A stretch of DNA of 64,000 bases from NCBI GenBank assembly GCA_030704615.1, contig CM060734.1:36968042-37032041 (forward strand), read 5' to 3'. Position numbers and translations under genes: made by a program. Source of the stretch: Takakia lepidozioides. Lineage: Eukaryota; Streptophyta; Takakiopsida; Takakiales; Takakiaceae. The first letter of the stretch is position 1. Every line of letters starts with the position of its first letter. Of this stretch, positions 11,801 through 24,200 are shown in pieces. The notes beneath the pieces were generated by a model. The model was not told the origin of the DNA. It did not search any database and was given only the letters and a program-made list of their open reading frames with translations.

Positions 11801-13635
11801 TTTGGAAGTTGCAAAATAACTCAAGATTAAGAAGGAATATATATATGACACTTGGGGAGAAATCATATTCCTGGAGGGTTGTATAATGTACCTCGAATAG
11901 ATGTTTTGGGTTGCATTTTGTAATCTTTTATGGAGTTGTTGGATCTGCTAAACAGCTTAACCCCTAAACACCCATCAAACTCGTTTTGGGCTTTAATTTT
12001 GGGTTTAAATTTTTTTGAATAACTTTTTAGTTTCTCCATGGAATTGTGTGGACAAAAAATATAGTGTTCCTGGGCACTTGGCACACCATGTTTTGGCCAG
12101 GATTCATTGCCCGATTGCCTTTGATCTACGTTAGGATTTAGAAATTAGGCTCGAGCAGGTGGGGGTGAGCTTCAGCCGCCCCGCGGGAGCACCATCGCAT
12201 TTTGTGAACGTTTTCCTCGATTTCCCCTCCGTGTTCTCGATTTCCCCTGTGTGTTTTGCATTCCTTGTAGCCTCTCATTGTCTCTCGCGCGCTTTTGCTT
12301 TACGTGGTATGTAACTGGTGCAGGTACAACCATTGGTGGTTTTTGCAGGTTCTCGTTGTCGTGACAACCGTATTCTCACTTGTCTTATGCTTTCTTTCCA
12401 CTATCAATCTTTGCTTATCACCTTTGCATTCAAGGCATTTTGTGCTGGAGACTGAGATAGAGAGGGCAGTAGGAGAGTTCTTCATTTCTTGGCAGCGGTG
12501 TGTTAGAGTTGCGAAATCGTCTAATTGTGAAATGTGGAGCGATGGTGCTCCTCCCCCTGCACCTAGACATTTGGGAGTCGAGGCTGCTGCCATGCGGCCT
12601 GGGCAGTAGGGCTTGGTGCAAGCTAGGATCTAATTGTAAAATTGCAAGGGTGCTTGAATGACTTGAGTAGAATTTGTTGTGCGTGAAGCGTCATGCTCGG
12701 GTGAGATGGCCCTCTTTCCCTACGCCGTCTAACTTTGTTATCTTTGGCATCGACATGCTGACATGCTGCCGAGATCCTATTAAGGTGGGTTGAAAGGAAG
12801 GAGGAAGGAGATCCGACGGATTTTCCAGTGAGATCAACAATGTGCTTCGAGTTTCTGTGTGACCTGATTTTCAACCTAGCTGCTCTAGTCACAATGAGGC
12901 TGAAGAGTCTTGCAATGTTGCAAGGTAAGCAACCTACCATGCACGTACCTGCATTGATTTGGGAGACTTGGGGGATTTGGATACTGATTCACCTGACGTG
13001 GTTTCTTACTCTCTTTGTAGTTCTCAATATATATGTCACAAGGAATGTGGCTGGTCACAGCCAAAGTCTGGATGATTTGAGGGTCTTGGGATCCACAGTG
13101 ATAAGTGTTAGTCAAAGATTTGCACTTGGAAGAAGTGCATAGAACCTCTAATATGTCTGAATGTGTATATGGCACTGTTATGGAATCCACTTGGGACATC
13201 GTGGCAACATGTGAAAGTTATCTTGTATCTTTTTTTGGTGGCTTCGGTGTGCATTATGTTTTAACATCAGTAGTAGAGATTGTATACCTGGAAGAATATG
13301 CCATGTCTTGCACCATAAAAGAAATGATAGGGCTCGGACCTGGGGCTGAATTCAGGGATAATGAATTACGGGGCAGTGAGAGCAAAAATACGATGGCTAT
13401 GACCTTGTAGAGGATGCTATAGCCAATCCACATCATGCTGAAAAATCCTGATATGTGGGACTATTGTGAGGATACGGGCGAATGTTCGATATGAGCTTGG
13501 CTTGCAGTATGACTTACCTAAAAGGTGGGAAGACTGGCCTCCTGCTCTAATATTCAGAGATGATATGTGGAATTGAAAAACCACTGAATTGTTGGAGGTA
13601 ATCTTTGTTGGTCCCGTCCTTGGACCAAACCATCT
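8883..13635. other. Long stretch without a recognisable gene
   Basis: A/T-rich from 8900 to 9900. Three degenerate copies of an AAATTGCGGT(T/C)-type phrase lie near 10,087, 10,160 and 10,248. A short stretch near 10,755-10,825 reads NAYNWKVVLHKDPQSKRTFH, which vaguely resembles tails of CACTA-associated proteins, but it is too short to call. From 12.1 to 13.6 kb there are only short, overlapping open frames in several phases. No TTAA-flanked terminal repeat for the downstream piggyBac remnant could be identified. Confidence 0.5.
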
Positions 13636-14869
13636 TTGTTGGTCCCGTCTTGGACCAACCATTCGTTGCCTGATACTTCAGCTCTTGTTGATTTCTTCAA
13701 TTTGTTGTGGCCTTTGAATGTCATGCGACGGGTGGTGATCATGACTAACATTTATGCGAGGACCCTCAACAATAGGGGCACACTAAAGGGAGGTAAGTGG
13801 TGGTATCCCCTAGTTGTGAAGGAGTTGTGGGCTTGGTTGGGGGTGCAGATAGTAATGGGAATAAAAAAGTTGCCTAATACTAGGTTGTACTGGAAGGTTG
13901 GTGATGAATTCTTCAAGTGCCCTAGCATAATGAAGATTATGAATAGAAATAGGTGGGAGTCAATTCTTCGCCGCCTGCACCTTGTGGACAACCGGCTTAT
14001 ATGCTATGACAGTGCTGATCCTACGTTTGCTAAGCTTGCTAAAAGTATGTGGTTGTTAGATTCACAGAATGAGCTATATGCCAAGTACATGATCCCCGAG
14101 CAGAATCCTACCATTGACGATACGATGGTCTGCAAGTACAAATGTAAGTCTTCTTCCATACAATAGTATATGTCCAAAAAACCTGTCAAGTGGGGTATAA
14201 AATTTGGAGTCTTTGTTAATGCTGAGCCGAAATATGTGAGTAAGATAGAGGTGTACTTGGGAAAAGATGATGGCAATGATCTCACCCAATGTTCTGGACA
14301 TTTTGTGGTAACAAGATTGTTGGAATTTGAAGGTAAGGGTCATATTGTGACAATGGATAATTTGTTTTCCAGTCTTATATTGTTCTATAATTTGATAGCC
14401 AAAAGCATTTACGCCACTGGCAGTGTGAAGACTATCCGCATAGGTTTCCCTTCAGCCTTGGATTAGGGAAAGGGGGAATGGAATATCATATGCACATTAG
14501 CAAGAAGATGTATGTTGTCTCTTGGTTTGATGCCAAATGTGTGAATCTATTGAGTACTGCTATTTCACATGTGGCAGCCAATTGTTTCATAGAGAAATGG
14601 CATAGAGGGGCTTGTTGTCTTGTGCCCACCTCTCATGTTGTGAAGCATTACCAAGAGATGATGAATTAAGGGGGTACTATTCAGTTCAGACCCGTGATCA
14701 TAAATGGTGGCACAGGCTGTACTTTCATAGCGTGGACACCTCCTTGGTGAATAAATATGTGCTCTATATGAAGTTCATGAAAGCTAGAGGCATGATTCCT
14801 TGGTCCCTTTTGTTATTCAACCTGGAGGTAGCAAAAGGTCTAATTGAAGGGTGGGTTGGTGTAGGGTAA
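13636..14869 (+). pseudogene. piggyBac-like transposase (DDE_Tnp_1_7), decayed
   Basis: In intact relatives this enzyme excises and inserts DNA at TTAA. The translation follows the piggyBac core in order: KELWAWLGVQIVMGIKKLPN and RWESILRRLHLVDN; then the first catalytic Asp region NPTIDDTMV (near 14,110); then YMSKKPVKWGIKFGVFVNAE; then the second Asp region IVTMDNLFSS (near 14,345); then WFDAKCVNLLSTA and YYSVQTRDHKWWHRLYFHSV. A TAG at 14,164-14,166 falls where the family expects Gln before YMP. A second stop at 14,464 and a frameshift near 14,640 break the rest, and the segment around the third Asp is disrupted. Clearly defective. Confidence 0.85.
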
Positions 14870-16043
14870 TGTCGGGGACCCAAAAAATTGTAGACAAGGA
14901 TGCAAGACAACATCCGATTGGATGGTCATGTCGGAATGAACGAAGAAAGGATGATAAAGACATGGAATTCATCTGTTCAAGCAGGGGAGATGAATTATAA
15001 GTGACATGCGACTTATTGACCACTGACGGACCTGGGAAGTGATGAATGAAGTAGATGTGATGCAGAATGGATGACTGCTCATATAGTTCATACAATATAT
15101 TTTTAGCTGTTAGCTGGAAGATCTATAGAAGGAGCAGCGCAGCTTAAAACCATGGTCATTGTCGTATTTGGCAAGATGAGAGGGGGATAAGACCCGCAGT
15201 CCTGCATTATTGACCTCATAAATAATCACATGGGAGAATATGGGGGGTTGGTGTGTATCGGAGAAACCCGACATGCAAGGGTGACCGCTGAGTAGTATTT
15301 CTAAGGGGAAATCAGCAAAGGAAGCTCTTTTAATGGTGGTCACGAGTTAAAGATAGAAGTGAGACGGGGAGGATCGTAGAGAGTGAGGAGACGAGAGGCT
15401 ATGCTGAGAGGATGTGGTGTTTTTCACATATATAAAGATGGAGTGCGTATGGAGTATTACAAATCAACTAAGCCCTTGAGTCTTTTGCCTCTTAAATTAT
15501 GTTCATAGTACAGATCACCTCATTTGGCAACCAAGCCGATAAGGCTTTGATGTCTTCTGCTGGTCAGGTTATCACATGAAGTAAAGAAACTGCATTCTCT
15601 ACCTCTCGATTTTTTGCATGGGCCCATTTGCCAACTTTGCCACCACAAACTTGGAAGGTGCTCCACAGGTTATTTTGTACACGCAGGTGAATGCAAGGAA
15701 TGAGGAAAAAATGCTGGTCCAATCTGTTTTGCCACCCAAAATGGTGGCACGGTTGCTTGCAAGGACTGGAGCCTTATCAGTATATTACTACAGGCGGAAT
15801 CGACACATTCACCGGCTCTGTAGTTGAATTTGGCACATCCACACGCTCTAATACTGCGTTTGGTACCCACCTGCTTCGAGTGCATTTTGCAATCCATACC
15901 TCACTATATGCTGCAGCACTGGATCTTAGGGAAGCTTCACGTCTTGTGGCTATGGCTTCCTCGCCTCGCAATGTATCAAATTCTGACTCGTTTATAAAAT
16001 TCTCTTTGTTTCTACAGTTGTGTGTGATTATCCTGTACCAGTG
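14870..16043. other. No recognisable gene
   Basis: Contains open frames of 60-120 codons on both strands (for example 15,691-16,047 plus), none with a domain I recognise. No terminal repeats seen. Confidence 0.45.
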
Positions 16044-16590
16044 CTAAAACGTTTGAACTAGTGGACTTTTCTTATTTTTGCCACCAGAGTGTTGTGTGTG
16101 CAGCCTTTGATAGGTAGTCTTCGCAACGTGATGCGAGTTCTTCATATCCTGGTAGGACCACACTGTCAGGCTTCCATATTGATCTACAAAGTACGGAGCA
16201 TGTCGAACAAGCACGTGCTGCCAAAGACACAAATTTTGTTAGTTGTGAGGTCACAAACAACCAAATCGATTTCACCAAAATTCACATAAATTGAAATGAC
16301 GGGATCCAGAGTTCACTTGCCATATAATGTGTAACATGATGCTCTCCAAAACATTTGACGTAGAGTCGGCCCCATTGAACATTCCACCTTCTCTCTGAAA
16401 TCTACAGCAGATTGATCGACACCAAATCTGAGACCATTGAAATAGGGCCGCAGTCGATCCAAGGCATGCCATTGCTCCAACCTCTCTTTTCGTGCTGCTC
16501 CATTATTCATTCTGTTCTTTTCTGCAGTCACGACATCCACATATAACTTTCGAGGCTCTGTGGCAACAAGATTGTCCTTGAAAAGCAACC
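16044..16590 (-). pseudogene. C-terminal half of an unrecognised repeat-encoded protein (inverted)
   Basis: Minus-strand text runs from EPRKLYVDVVTAEKNRMNNG through LRPYFNGLRFGVDQSAVDFR and, in shifted frames, YFVDQYGSLTVWSYQDMKNS and YQRLHTQHSGGKNKKSPLVQ. There are frameshifts near 16,315 and 16,230. From memory this order matches the C-terminus of a widespread but uncharacterised ORF family; no function is assigned. Its N-terminal side (near 16,573) is where the plus-strand fragment ending near 18,147 leaves off, so the two look like halves of one coding region separated by inversion. Confidence 0.5.
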
Positions 16591-16599
16591 TTGAAGTGA

Positions 16600-18150
16600 C
16601 GGGAATTGAGGATGGAAAAAATGGGTACAGGGGTGTTGTCAGACCAAGGAAGGATGTGCAGGCTGAATTGGCGCCGAACGGCGGTCATGCAAAACGTTTG
16701 AGGCGTTTAGCAAAAGCTATTATTGCCTCAGCTACTGCAAGAGAAATTCAAAGTGCAAATGCAACCCAAGGAACGAGAAAATCGCTTGTGTGGAAGTAAA
16801 GAGACACAAGTGCAGACTGCAAAGGTGTCCACCTCTATGTTGTCCCAGACAGAAGTTAAGTCAATGTGCAAATCAGCGAAGTTGAGCAAAGTTGGCGTGC
16901 ATATGACCAACTACTACTTGGATAAAATTGGGGAGAAAGTAGGAGCAGATGAAATTCTAGAAACTTACGATCGGCAAGGTATAACGCACGATGGATATGG
17001 AGCTATCTATAAAAAAATCAAAGTGGCTGCCAAAGCCGCTGGTCGGGGCCTTCGCATCGGTTGCTTGCCGAATCCTCATAGGGTGTCATTGCTTCGGAAA
17101 GCATTGAATCTCAAGTTACGTGAGTATGTCAGTGAATACTACTACATCAAACAATAGCCTTGAGATTCCAGCCACTGCCAAGTCAAAGAGCAAAGAGCCG
17201 GTCATAATAGCGCTCAATCAAAATAATTCCATCTTTGTCGATGTGGAACAAGTGCAACGCATAATGGTCGAGCTTTATGACATCACACCCGCAAGTAACA
17301 CCTTGATTTTGTAGTCTTGCAAGTGTCGTCAATTGGGTCTTGGCTGATTTCTGGCTGATTGCCATATTGGATTTTGGGCATTGAGGATTTGGCTGTGTTT
17401 GGTTTCAGAATTGCAGGGACACCCTCTCATTTTTGTCATCAAGCTAGATGAAACTGAAATTGTGCACGCTCAAATGGACAGAGTGTCTCTAACACTGATG
17501 AACCAGGCTTTGGACACTCCGATTGAGCCAAATAGTGAACAATTCTTCTCAAAACAGTCAGAGAGGGAGATTTGGCCCATCGCTTCATTCCAAGTGGTAC
17601 GCGAAACCTATGAAACATTGAGTTGGGTCTTCTCGCAGACTAAAATTCCTGCATTGATTCAAGCATAGGAGCAATGACGGCCAATGGATGTCCTTGGTAT
17701 TGGATCCTTTCAGGTGGAATGGCAACCAGGAACGCACGAAGCCTATAGTGGGCACCATTGCACAAGCCCAAGAAGCCATAAAGAAACGAACCAACTACAC
17801 TTGGCCAAATGAAGGGTTGTTTTCAATGAAAGTGGCAGCGCAACCACTCACAGGGGTTGTGACTTTAGGACGTTGGAAGCCCATTTTTCCCATACCACTA
17901 GACAGAGTCCACCCTTCATGCTTTCAACCGAGTGATTGAAAAGATTGTTCACTTGCATTTCATCCATATTTGGACAATTCGTGACAAGGCTCTCCAAAAA
18001 TTGGCCGTTGATGAGATGCAGAAGTTATTGTCACTCACTGGTGCCCATGGCGGGAATGTTCAAATTTTTAAGGACGAAGATTTGTCTGGGAGGGAAAACA
18101 ATGTCCTAAACAAACCCTCTTTTAGTGGAGCCCATGCATTGTCTGCGTAG
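16600..18150 (+). pseudogene. N-terminal and middle part of the same unrecognised protein
   Basis: Plus-strand pieces in several frames: LAPNGGHAKRLRRLAKAIIA (16,670), YYLDKIGEKVGADEILETYD (16,908), FVIKLDETEIVHAQMDRVSL (17,435), SEREIWPIASFQVVRETYET (17,560) and IVHLHFIHIWTIRDKALQKL (17,945), ending NVLNKPSFSGAHALSA at about 18,147. There are at least five frameshifts or stops. Gene product unknown. The end of this piece is complementary, without overlap, to the start of the minus-strand fragment at 16,590-16,044. Confidence 0.5.
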
Positions 18151-18762
18151 CTCAGAGCAAATCGAATCTAATTTCTTTTTGTACTCTTCCTTGAATGATT
18201 CTATCTCTATCCAAAATTCTATCTCCATTTGATCGCGCTCATCGGTCCAGCTCAGTACATCAGCGTTCAGGCGGCCTAAACGCTCCTCATAAGATGCCTT
18301 CATGCTGTGATATTGCTCTTTTAAAGCTGATACCTCCGCTTTCAATGATTCACTTGCTAACATAATCTGACCATTTTCTTCCTCTACTCTTTGTCTACGA
18401 GACGCTTCTATATTGCTGAATTGTAAGAGTCTGTCTCTCTCCTCAGCTGAATCTTGCAAACTCTTGACCAGCTCACGCAACGACAATATCTCTTTCTAAG
18501 CCTCAACCAAATTTAATTGATCAATACTTCTATGACATGCAACAAGATTTTCAGAGTAACCCAATAGGCCGCTCTTGCCATCCCCAATAAATTCCAGAAA
18601 CTCACTCACTGTCCGAAATTGTGGATGTTTGCCATCGACAGGGTTGTGTGGATACAAAGATCCGTCCACCCACAAATCAATATTACTTGCCCCTGCTTCT
18701 CGTCTCTGAGAGAATTCTGATTTTGGAGTTTGCTCATGAAGCATGCGATTCCTGATTACCAA
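18106..18762 (-). pseudogene. Coiled-coil ORF with one in-frame stop
   Basis: Two open frames in the same phase (18,762-18,496 and 18,486-18,106) are separated by a single TAG at 18,496-18,498. The first gives a short globular stretch (FRTVSEFLEFIGDGKSGLLG). The second is a long acidic/basic heptad-rich helix (LKAEVSALKEQYHSMKASYE, RLGRLNADVLSWTDERDQME). No family recognised. It may be another part of the repeat-encoded protein next to it, since it abuts the break at 18.15 kb. The TAG could derive from CAG (Gln). Confidence 0.4.
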
Positions 18763-18951
18763 TGGTGCATATTTCCCAGCTATGGTTGCTGATAACTTCC
18801 CCTCTCATTAGCCATCTCTGAACACACTCTACCAGGTTTGTCGCTACGCAGCTACATGACTCATAAACCATGGCTCACAGAACGACAGTTGAACACAGTT
18901 GGCACGTGAATTGCAGATGGGGCCGGATCCAAGATGGGGACGAGCGGGAAT

Positions 18952-19410
18952 CACTACAACAGATGAGCGTATTTATGACTGCACATATGACTATATTTTC
19001 AGTCTTATATGCGTTCATGACTACATCACTATGTAGTGAAAAAAGCCCTGTCATAGCGACCATCTTTTATGACTGCGTTGTGCAAGTCATAGCCGTGACT
19101 GCTTGCATGGCATCTGGAGTCGTGCTGCAGAGAGCGATGTAGTCACAACTATATAACTTATATATGACTAATTATATGACTACATGTTTACAAAGTATAT
19201 GACTCCATGGAGAGGCGTCAGAGGGACACATGTAGCACTCCGGATGTGACACATGTCCACATGGACAACATATATGACCTACGCGTGGGAAAGAATATCG
19301 TATCATATAATGCCACATGTAGTGATGTAGTCACGAGTATCTAACTTCATGACTACATTATATGACTACGTGTTCACAGGTATGACTGACACATGTCATA
19401 AAGATGTTTT
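18952..19410 (+). repeat. CACTA-like element end with TATGACTAC-rich body
   Basis: Starts CACTACAACAGATGAGCG at 18,952, the classic form of CACTA transposon ends. It continues with many copies of tatgacta(c/t) and tgtagtcat. The same end occurs in reverse at 43,448. The right limit is uncertain because no matching terminus was found; 19,410 marks the end of the TATGACTAC-rich text. Confidence 0.6.
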
Positions 19411-19924
19411 TTAATAATGTTTTTAATTTAATAAATCAAATTATATAATTACAACATTTAGATTATTAATTGACTTTAATTCTTCATTATGTTTAAGCCA
19501 TTGTTGTCCATTCTTTTTATTTTTATTTTTATTTATGTTTTTGTTAACAAAGAGGGACAGTGGCCTCCAGAACTTTATAGATAATGGACATAAAATGTCC
19601 TTGGATACAAAGAGGAAAAAATAACCTCTGGATAGAGTGCCATAGAGGCTGAAAGAGGAAGACATGGCTTCGCGAACCAAGACAAGAAAGAGTAGTAAGA
19701 AGGAAGGCAAGCAAAGAAGGGGGTCTGCATAGAGCCAAAGAGTCTAGCAAGAAAAGAGACTGCAGCCAGAAACTACAACCATAACATGGAAACAGAAAGG
19801 CACCGAGCTGAGAAGAAGAACTGAAAATCAGCTAAGAAAGTTGGGCCCTAGCCTTCCACTTTCTAAGAGATCTACTGATGGAGAGACATCCCTGCAGGGG
19901 TCGTGCGCTTCAGCCCAAAACCAA
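19411..19924. other. A/T-rich spacer, no gene
   Basis: Low-complexity T-rich segment (19,410-19,560) followed by unique-looking sequence. No domain or terminal repeat recognised. Confidence 0.4.
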
Positions 19925-20640
19925 CCAATTGACCATCTACCCACAGGTTTCTTGTAGCTATCCTTCTACATGGAATCATAGATAATCTGGAGCTCAATGA
20001 AATCCGGCCCTCTTGGATGAATCTGGACCCACACTCTATCCCTGCTCCTTCAGCTATCCATGCCTCTGCACAAAATCATGCATACATCCTTGCCTTGCTG
20101 CTAGCAGCTGACAATGACAGCCTAGAATTGTTCCAGCAAACACCCCAACCCTACTTATCACCCTAGTTCCAATGCTGACTTGCATCTGCTTCCAATAGAC
20201 ATTCACCTTTTGCCTCGATTGTTCCACCATTGACTGGGGTCGGAAACGTATTCATTCCAAAGCTTCTCCGCGTCTCTGTTATCTATTTTTTGATACTTTC
20301 ATGTCGACCACATTGGCAGTAATATGTCAAAAGCACTCCAAAACCACCATAGATCCACCAATGAGCTAATTTGCATAATTCAACATAAAAATGTAGGGAC
20401 GACTCTGATAGCAGGGGAAAACAGGTGAAATATGTTGAAGAAGCTAGTACCTTCATTAGCAGTGCCTTGTTCTATCAATTGTGCTGCTGCCGCTGCTATT
20501 TCCAGTTGACCATCTACCCACTTGTAGCCGTTGTGCTATTGAAGAAGGTGCCTTCATTACCAGTGCTTGATTTTATCAATTGTGCCGCTGCTGCGGCGGA
20601 TTCCAGTTGACCATCTACCCATGCAGGTTTCAACGACGCA
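19925..20640 (-). repeat. Dispersed repeat, copy 1 (reverse orientation)
   Basis: Its reverse complement matches 35,765-36,030 and 36,320-36,520 closely. Shared phrases include tgggtagatggtcaactgg, agggatagagtgtgggtcca and gacaaggatgtatgcatgat. The boundary phrase around ggtagatggtcaa occurs three times within this copy, so the family has an internal duplicated structure. No coding capacity seen. Adjacent GC-rich palindromes (20,636-20,830) also recur beside copy 3. Confidence 0.75.
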
Positions 20641-20830
20641 ATGGCGTGAGCGTTGCGCGTGAGCGCGCGAGCGTACGCTCACGCAGGAGTGACGTGGCGT
20701 GAGCGTACGCTCACGCCAGCTGACGTGGCGTGAGCCTGCACACATGCTGACGTGGCGTGAGCGTCATGTCAGCATGCCGATGTGGCGGTAAATGATGACA
20801 TGACACTGTCCGTCATCTGCCACGTCAGCA
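20636..20830. repeat. GC-rich palindrome cluster (ACGTGGCGTGAGCG repeats)
   Basis: Four copies of (T)GACGTGGCGTGAGC. One perfect 22-bp palindrome at 20,696-20,717 has 11-bp arms GGCGTGAGCGT and its complement, and a partial copy lies just upstream (20,660-20,684). A related cluster lies at 36,528-36,600. It contrasts sharply with the A/T-rich surroundings. ACGTGGC also matches the plant G-box/ABRE core, but a regulatory role is only a possibility. Confidence 0.8.
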
Positions 20831-21281
20831 TTAACATGCGCCGCCTATAACCGTGGATGGTCCTATGACCGTGGAATTAATGCAGGGAATCTTGCCTAAA
20901 TAGAATCAAGACGAGCGTTGAGGCCTACAATTGCAGCATCCAACATTGTGCAATTACAAATGCTTGTTTCACTTTTACAATTACGAGGACGACAAAATAT
21001 CCTCACAAAGTGTGCGCCATAAAGGCTGCCACGGGAAGACCTTCCTCCCTCCTCAAATAACAATGAGAGTTAGGATCATCTTCAAAAGATGATTGTAGTG
21101 CATAGCGACAGCAAGACATGTAGACTTCGAACGGTGCAATGACAAATGTGCACTACCTAAAAGTTGTCACTCAGAGCTCACTCCGTATAGTTGGAGGCCA
21201 TATCATTGCACAGCCGACGAATTGATGTGAATTACACATTTCAAATCATGGTCATCCACATACCACATTACATAGTTCATG
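20831..21281. other. No gene seen
   Basis: Spacer between the palindrome cluster and the 3' end of the MULE transposase. It may include the element's terminal region, but no paired terminal repeat was found. Confidence 0.4.
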
Positions 21282-24200
21282 CTACCCATGTGTTGTATCC
21301 CGCTGCAAAAGAGTATCGACCTCGTTGAAACTCATAGTGGCCTGGTGAATGAAGTTGTCACGTTTGGGATCGCAAACCATCCTCCTCAAAAATATGAAAT
21401 ACAAATGTTTGCAGGGTATGAATTTACCTCTCTTGCCCAAACTGGTTGATAGCATATTCACAAAATCAGGACATGTGCAATGGGGAAATTGGAAACCGTG
21501 ATGTCGTAGGTCCTGTCATGAACAACAGATGTGGAAGTGATGATTGTGAATACCCGACCATATCCTGGATCGGGTACTTCCGTTGTGCTTCCAACACGAG
21601 CTTGGAGCATTCTTGCGGACTCCACTTTGCCAAAGTGTTCAGCGGTTGGAGGGAAACGCCGAACGAGCTTTCCATCTCGTTTGGTTGGCCACAAGTCAGG
21701 ATTTGCCGGGGGAACCCGGGAGGACGCAGAAGTAGTAGCACATGCATGGAGTTGGGGTTGTCTCGCAAGGGAAAAACCTGCCTCTTCCAGCATTTCAATC
21801 TCCTGAAAGCTGAGATGTGTTCCCACCTTCACGGGCCAAACGGTTGGAGGAGATGGCTTCATCACTACGGAAGGACGCACAGTTCCATGCACACATCTGG
21901 CACAATCATCTGCGCAGAACCAGAACTTGTGGTTCTTGGCTTCTGATTGACCGTATGGACGCATCAAGCCCGTGAAAGTCGGAGCAGGAGTTCGGGCACC
22001 ACCTCTGGATATAGATGAAGTGCACTTCTCGAAATTAGTTGCCCTGATCGCTGTACATTTCACACGAGACCCTACACTTGTGCATTCTATGTGCCAAACG
22101 TGGTCAGGGCATGCGGACTCAAGCACATCAAAGGGGTTGTTTCTCTCCTGCACCATTTCAGTGGCACTGTTTGATGCTGGAGCTTGCCGTCGTGTTGGAG
22201 GTTCCTCCACAATGGAGGTTCCGGACATGGAGCTGTCATGCAGGGGAACACGAGGCTTCGAGAAGTTATCACGGTCTGCCCTGTGGGAATCTGAATCCGA
22301 ACCAGGTGGAGTGTTCAATTTCCTCTTACAGGAGCCGAATCTCTCCTCCCCTTCAAGATGTGGAACTCTAGAAACAAGTGGCGTTCCATGGGCATACATG
22401 CTCACCGCCCGTGCTATCTTGATTGGATCCCCAAATCTGTTTGCAGCACGCAACATCAACTCCCATTTGTCCGGACCCTTGCCACCAACCCCACCTCGTA
22501 AGAAATCACGGTATCGGGTTTGTTGTTGCAAGGCACGTATCAAATCATCTGTTGTTGCTACATACAAATCCCGACCTCGTTTCCCAGAGTGCTGCAACCA
22601 TGCGTTGTGCACAGTTTCTGTCAAATTGCAAGATGACATGTCCGCCATTTCCTCAATGGACATGTTCTGCAAAGAGGATAACCACACTTCAGAACAGTGC
22701 ACAGGAAACAACATAAAGAAAGCAATGAGTCAAAAATATGGAAAGCAAATGTATGAATAAAGCATGAAATAGAAGCCTCGTACCATTGTCATGGCTGCTC
22801 CCCACTGTCTATACCGGAAGTGCCAAAACGCCAGCCAATCTTCCAATGCTCTCATACTCTCAAGTGATGCAGCTCCAGAAGAGAACCACCAGGCACGAAT
22901 TGTCTGGAACAAAGTGTCCGCCTCCTTCATTGTTCTAGCATCTTTGTACTCTTTGCACAATTTACGGTGTTGAGTCTGCATCTCTAGTTTGATGTCCGAC
23001 TTTGTATGTTTTTCCAGAGATTGTGTCCAATGGAATAGACATGTACGCTCTCTTCCTGGCATAGGCACTTTTGGGTCGCCCGATCCGAAGACAATACGAA
23101 CAGCATTGAAATTTGCTTGAGCACTATCCGCCATGAAACCTGCGAAATTTGGAGATGGCAGCCCATGACACGTATCAGGGAATTCCACATGAGCTTTTGG
23201 GATTCCGTATCCTCGGATTACATGTCATAAACTGCAATTGTCATAACTCGTTGGTACACTGGATCGTAGACATGACAAGCCATTGTCATCCAATCCTTCA
23301 CTCGTTTCACATGATCAAACATAAGAAAACTGTTCTGCAAGTCCCCAGTCTTCTGCATCCGCTTCACGAGGCTAACCCCACTGCCCTCCCCAACAGTCGA
23401 CATTTTGAAAAGAAAAACTTTGATGGCACCTTGACCTGGGAATACATTGTCCTGGATGTAATCGTATTTGCTCACTCGTTTCAATTCCAAAATATTGTTT
23501 ATGTAGCCTCTGATCCCAGAGCCCATTCTCAATGCATTGATCTGATGCCGAATGTTAGGTGAACTTAAAGTGGAGAAATGATCCATGACCAGGTCCAATG
23601 TTGCACCGTCAACTTTAGTCCCCACAGAATCCCCTTCACTCAAAATATGGCTTTCCAAGAAGGACTTGCTTGCGCCAAGAGCAATTGCAAATGTTGTTGC
23701 GGATGGGTTTCTCCCGAACTCCTGTTTGATCAACCTCGATACTGTCTCAACACTCTCCCTGTAATCCCCCTTCGAGACAGGATGGTTATGGAATCCGAAA
23801 TGCACACAAGCTCTCGTCATTGTTTTCAAACGGTGGACAACATAGTACATTCTTGCTCCGCAAAGCGCCAAGCAGGATGGCACAAGTCTGCAAAATTTGC
23901 AGACGAAAGTGTTTGCCGGTGGAGAGGCAGTCCCAGGCTGAAATGGATTTTCCGCCAGACCCTCCCATTCGCTTTGATTATGAACCCCAGACTGAAGAAA
24001 GTGTCTGCAATTCAAATTATCACACCTAAGGTGTCCATTGCAAACTGTCCTCCTGAAAACAAGCTTGTCATCATTCTGAATATTGGATGTTTTTGTTCTG
24101 CACCACGGGTGCCCGTCGTGTTTCTTGTCCATTCCATGCATCATGATTGTTACACCTCCAACTCGCGGAGGAGGAGGCAGCTCGAATAGGATATCGCCAT

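Noticed and set aside
20636-20830. Bacterial-style terminators or ABRE promoter cluster
   Set aside because: Palindromes recur with a dispersed repeat and no gene start lies nearby, so they are treated as repeat structure.
21458-22760. Long plus-strand frames of 166 and 262 codons
   Set aside because: They are antisense shadows of the MULE transposase exon 2.
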